From: JAETTH01 sp964455975 | GTDB lineage: Bacteria > Bacillota > Clostridia > TANB77 > CAG-508 | NCBI GenBank assembly: GCA_964455975.1 | Contig: CAYVYP010000015.1 | Location: 1-26,003 of the forward strand | DNA length: 26,003 nucleotides | Direction of reading: 5' to 3' | Shown: one piece after another, positions 23,228 through 26,003 of the stretch | Position numbering within the stretch: the stretch's first letter is position 1 | How the letters are laid out: each line of letters starts with the position of its first letter | Notes under the pieces: generated by a model | What the model saw: the letters and a program-made list of their open reading frames with translations, nothing else | The model's database searches: none | What the model was told of the DNA's origin: nothing | Translations under genes and position numbers: made by a program

Positions 23228-24817
23228 TTAATAGTAAATCATATAATCAATATCTGGAAACACACAATCTTTCTTTGAAATGTCTTTTAAAAATTCTTCA
23301 TCAATATCATTATTTTTTATTGAATAGTAAAGTTTGGTGAATCTTCCTATATGATCTTTAATTCTTTTTTTTGCATAATCAACCATTGTACCATTAGTTA
23401 TTATAAATAACCAATCACTACTTTGGGCTAGAAGCAATTCTCTTGCACATTGGTTTAAAGCTTGCTTTTTTAATTTATTTTTTTCATTAGCAAATAAGTG
23501 AGCAAGTTCAACCATTCTTTCACCGGCTTTATGAAGATGAATATGTGCATAATCATTTGTAGGGTTAAGCCATACTTCACTATAACCATTTGCACCCCAA
23601 CTAGAACGGCAAGGTGTAGCTATTTGCATACTTGGGTATTTATCTATATATTCACCAGGTGTAATTAGTTTAAAATCTTTTTGATCAAAATAAATTTTTT
23701 TAAATAATACATATAACCAGTATGGACCTTCATACCACCAATGGCCATAAAGCTCAGCATCATAAGGACACAAAATAATTGGTGGATTTTCCATAAGAGG
23801 AGCTAAATTATTTATCTGTTTTTTTCTAGATTCTAAAAAATGAGAAGCCTGTTTATCTGAAGAATCATTAGCCCACTGTACATCATAATAATCTTTAGGA
23901 CAGTCTTTGCCAGTAATTCTATAATATTTTATACCAGTATGAACTCTAACTCCATCATGTGCAATATAAGGTTTTACATAGTCATAATCTTCATCATATC
24001 CAATATCACGATAAAATTCACGGTAATTATAATCACCAGGGTAACCATTAACAGAACTCCAAACTTGCCTTGAAGATTCTATATCACGTCCAAATGCAAT
24101 AACTCCATTAGGAGAAACAATTGGAGCAAAAGTACCATAAATAGGAGTAGGGTCAGCATATAAAATACCATGTGATTCAGTTATAATATATTCAATACCA
24201 AATTCTTTTAAATATTTATCACATTCTGGAATATATCCACATTCAGGAAGCCAAATACCACGAGGTTGCTTTCCAAAATATTTTTTATATGTTTGTACAC
24301 CGATAGCAATTTGAGCTTTAATAGTTTGCTCTGTAACATATAAAATAGGAAAATAACCATGAGTAGCGCCACATGTAATAATTTCTAATACTCCAATATC
24401 TTGAAAATGTTTAAAAGCATTAATTAAATTACAGTTATAAATATCTTTAAATACATGTAAATCATTAGAATATCTATCTAAATAATATTTAGATAGTCTA
24501 TTTAATCTTTCATCAAAAATAGTTCTTTTAACTTCTTTTTGGCAAAGCTCAATATGAGATTTAAGATATTTTATATATTTTTTTTGCAATAATTTATTAT
24601 CTAACATAGAAAGAAGAGGTGGAGTCATAGACATAGTAATTCTAAAATCAATTTTTTCTTCTACTAATTTTTGAAAATTTAATAAAAGTGGTATATATGT
24701 TTCAGAAATAGCTTCAAAAAGCCATTGTTCTTCTAAATAATTTTCACTTTCTGGATGATGTATAAATGGAAGGTGTGCATGTAATACAAAACTAACATAA
24801 CCTTTAGGTTTTTGCAT
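23228..24817 (-). CDS. GH57 family 1,4-alpha-glucan branching enzyme
   Basis: The 529-residue protein belongs to glycoside hydrolase family 57 with a C-terminal DUF1957-type helical domain, the form known for archaeal and clostridial glycogen branching enzymes. It begins with GYVSFVLHAHLPFIHHPE (GH57 motif 1). Nucleophile Glu192 lies in IWLPECGY and the acid/base Asp353 in CPYDAELYGHWWYEGP; the later SSWGANGYSEVWLN segment is also family-typical. It should create alpha-1,6 branches in glycogen. Start follows AAAGGAGAAA. It is encoded 60 bases after the DUF4912 gene on the same strand, a recurrent pair in Clostridia, so the DUF4912 protein may take part in glycogen or surface glycan metabolism. 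Confidence 0.92.
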   Translation of the reverse strand: MQKPKGYVSFVLHAHLPFIHHPESENYLEEQWLFEAISETYIPLLLNFQKLVEEKIDFRITMSMTPPLLSMLDNKLLQKKYIKYLKSHIELCQKEVKRTIFDERLNRLSKYYLDRYSNDLHVFKDIYNCNLINAFKHFQDIGVLEIITCGATHGYFPILYVTEQTIKAQIAIGVQTYKKYFGKQPRGIWLPECGYIPECDKYLKEFGIEYIITESHGILYADPTPIYGTFAPIVSPNGVIAFGRDIESSRQVWSSVNGYPGDYNYREFYRDIGYDEDYDYVKPYIAHDGVRVHTGIKYYRITGKDCPKDYYDVQWANDSSDKQASHFLESRKKQINNLAPLMENPPIILCPYDAELYGHWWYEGPYWLYVLFKKIYFDQKDFKLITPGEYIDKYPSMQIATPCRSSWGANGYSEVWLNPTNDYAHIHLHKAGERMVELAHLFANEKNKLKKQALNQCARELLLAQSSDWLFIITNGTMVDYAKKRIKDHIGRFTKLYYSIKNNDIDEEFLKDISKKDCVFPDIDYMIYY

Positions 24818-24841
24818 AATAAATTTCTCCTTTGTAATTTT

Positions 24842-24878
24842 AAATCCCCACTAAGAAGCGGTCTTAATGTGGGGATTT
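24842..24878 (-). terminator. Hairpin between DUF4912 gene and GH57 gene
   Basis: A perfect 10-bp GC-containing stem (24842-24851 with 24869-24878), with a nested TAAGA/TCTTA stem inside. It overlaps the DUF4912 stop codon. The downstream side on the minus strand is not T-rich, so it may be an attenuator or an mRNA-processing and stability element rather than a full terminator. Confidence 0.55.
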
Positions 24879-25791
24879 ATTTGAATGTTGAAGTTGGATT
24901 TGATGAAGAAGGATTAGTTAAATCAATAAAATCTTCAGAAATCTCATTTTTATAAAGTTCTTTATATAAATTATATATATTATATACTTTTCCAATATTT
25001 TTAATAAATGAAATAGATGTAATATCTTTAGTATTAATAACATTTGTTTTAATATCTTTAAAATATATTGTTTTTCCTAATTTATCAAATAAAATATGAT
25101 CATTAGGTGCATCCATTTCATTTGAAGAAGTAATATATAAATAATTATTAGGAATTTCTACAAAATTATTTATAGGACGTCTTCCAAGTTCTATTTTATA
25201 TTTACAATTAGCATCTTTAACATTAAAATACCAACTATTTGCAAAATCATTAATATCTATTTCAAAAGAATAATTTAAAGTTTCGTTGTGAACAACTAAA
25301 ACTGGTTTAGTATTATTAAAAAAATATTCTCCAAATTCTTTTATATAATTTTTTTTATCTTCATCAGATATATCCCAGTAAACAAATAAAACCGTAGGTG
25401 TTTGATATAAAAGTTTTACAACAGTTTGATTATACCTATAAGGTAAATCATAATATTCTATAGTAGAAATATTATTTTTAATATCAGAACTTTTTATATT
25501 TTGTTTATTTACTGATTTTTTAGTAGTAGATGCTTTTTTAGTAGTCTTTGAAGTAGTCGTTTTTGCAGGCAATTTTTTATTTGCCGATTTTTTCGTACTA
25601 GAAACTTTAGATTTATCTTTTAAAGTCACCTCTTTATTAGAAGCTTTTTTTGAAATCGTTTCTTTTTTTGCTTTTTTAACAGGTTCTTTTTTAATAATCT
25701 CTTTAAATAAACTTTTTTTAGAAGTAGTTTTAGCTACTTTTTTTACATTTTTTTCATTTAAATCCATAGGCTCAGTTGCTTTTTTTGGCAT
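24877..25791 (-). CDS. DUF4912 domain protein with Lys-rich N-terminal tail
   Basis: The protein has a long, low-complexity basic N-terminus (about 1-100) made of Lys, Ser, Thr and Ala (for example KKSANKKLPAKTTTSK), similar to histone H1-like tails, followed by a DUF4912 domain (about 110-235) with YYDLPYRYNQT, LLYQTPTVLFVYWDIS, WYFNVKD and YKIELGRRP. The domain resembles carbohydrate-binding or Rho-like beta folds in homologues, but no function is established. I choose the ATG at 25791 (MPKKATEP), 9 bases after GGAGG; the ATG at 25797 is only 3 bases from it. It heads the GH57 pair. The basic tail could bind nucleic acid or anionic glycan. Confidence 0.8.
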   Translation of the reverse strand: MPKKATEPMDLNEKNVKKVAKTTSKKSLFKEIIKKEPVKKAKKETISKKASNKEVTLKDKSKVSSTKKSANKKLPAKTTTSKTTKKASTTKKSVNKQNIKSSDIKNNISTIEYYDLPYRYNQTVVKLLYQTPTVLFVYWDISDEDKKNYIKEFGEYFFNNTKPVLVVHNETLNYSFEIDINDFANSWYFNVKDANCKYKIELGRRPINNFVEIPNNYLYITSSNEMDAPNDHILFDKLGKTIYFKDIKTNVINTKDITSISFIKNIGKVYNIYNLYKELYKNEISEDFIDLTNPSSSNPTSTFK

Positions 25792-25805
25792 AGCCATTTT
25801 CCTCC

Positions 25806-26003
25806 TTAGTAAAATACAAATATTATATAATATATTATACTAAAAATAAAATAAATACAAGAGAAAAATAGACATTTTTTGCAAAAAAAGTTAATTTATA
25901 AGTTAAAAAATATATTTGAATAATTTTTTTTACAAAATCTGTAAAAACTTTAAGTTTCGGTTTTTTACAAAAATAATTTAGATATTTTATAGTAATTGGT
26001 AAA
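25806..26003. other. AT-rich upstream region of the DUF4912 gene
   Basis: No open frame of note. On the minus strand, TATAAT-like boxes at about 25829-25842 could serve the DUF4912 gene, but no well-spaced -35 is visible. Bases 25938-25969 can form a weak hairpin between AAAAAC and GTTTTTT. Confidence 0.35.

Noticed and set aside
25938..25969. Possible small structured RNA near the right edge
   Set aside because: Pairing is only A/T-rich and can be expected by chance in this composition.
1..26003. CRISPR arrays, phage or insertion sequences
   Set aside because: No spaced direct repeats, integrase, transposase or phage structural genes were seen; the only mobile-looking item is the REP-like pair at 14654-14774.

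Overview
This is about 26 kb of AT-rich chromosome (roughly 70-75% A+T by eye) from a Clostridia-type Firmicute, most likely an uncultivated gut lineage known from a short-read assembly (there is a 10-N gap inside pyrH). The evidence is strong AGGAGG-type ribosome binding sites, some TTG starts, a sigH-like sigma factor, a YtxC-type sporulation protein, an LPxTG surface protein, and the pyrH-frr-uppS-cdsA-rseP block. Almost everything is core housekeeping; no phage, IS or CRISPR is visible.

Layout. 1-1.6 kb: a LiaF-like membrane protein and a DUF4097-type protein, translationally coupled. 1.6-3.3 kb (minus): rqcH/fbpA (NFACT), sharing a bidirectional terminator with the previous operon and divergent from sigH. 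3.5-5.4 kb: sigH, tRNA-Thr(GGU), ychF. 5.6-5.95 kb: a small Asn-rich LPxTG protein. 6.2-10.4 kb: pyrH, frr, uppS, cdsA, rseP. 10.5-14.6 kb: a heterodimeric ABC exporter. 14.65-14.77 kb: a GC-rich inverted pair of GTAG-headed REP-like repeats. 14.9-19.1 kb: membrane-anchored polysaccharide deacetylase, AlkD-like glycosylase, CmpB-like membrane protein, rpiA. 19.2-22.2 kb: HD-domain hydrolase, unusual secD and secF, rhodanese. 22.3-25.8 kb (minus): ytxC, GH57 glucan branching enzyme, DUF4912 protein.

The most striking feature crosses gene boundaries. Five otherwise intact, mostly essential or conserved genes (rqcH, ychF, pyrH, the first ABC subunit, and the HD hydrolase twice) appear frameshifted. 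At all six places the cause is the same: an in-frame CGG codon whose C is extra, followed by GGT or GGA. Skipping the C, or reading CGGN as one four-base glycine codon, restores the exact family sequence and the normal C-terminus. By my scan of both strands, these six are the only in-frame CGG codons in any gene here, so CGG is never used as arginine. About 19 CGG triplets lie across codon boundaries and disturb nothing. The effect therefore depends on codon phase, which points to translation (an unassigned or hungry CGG codon with +1 frameshifting, or a quadruplet-decoding glycine tRNA) rather than to random sequencing error. If real genome-wide, this would be a bacterial counterpart of the AGG/CCC frameshifting described in Perkinsus mitochondria. 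In the features below these genes are given as restored, full-length products.

Regulation visible in the sequence: good sigma-A type promoters before rqcH, sigH, the LPxTG gene, the ABC pair, the deacetylase and the HD-secDF group; hairpin terminators closing most units; one promoter embedded in the preceding terminator (10.4 kb); and one hairpin that occludes the rhodanese ribosome binding site.
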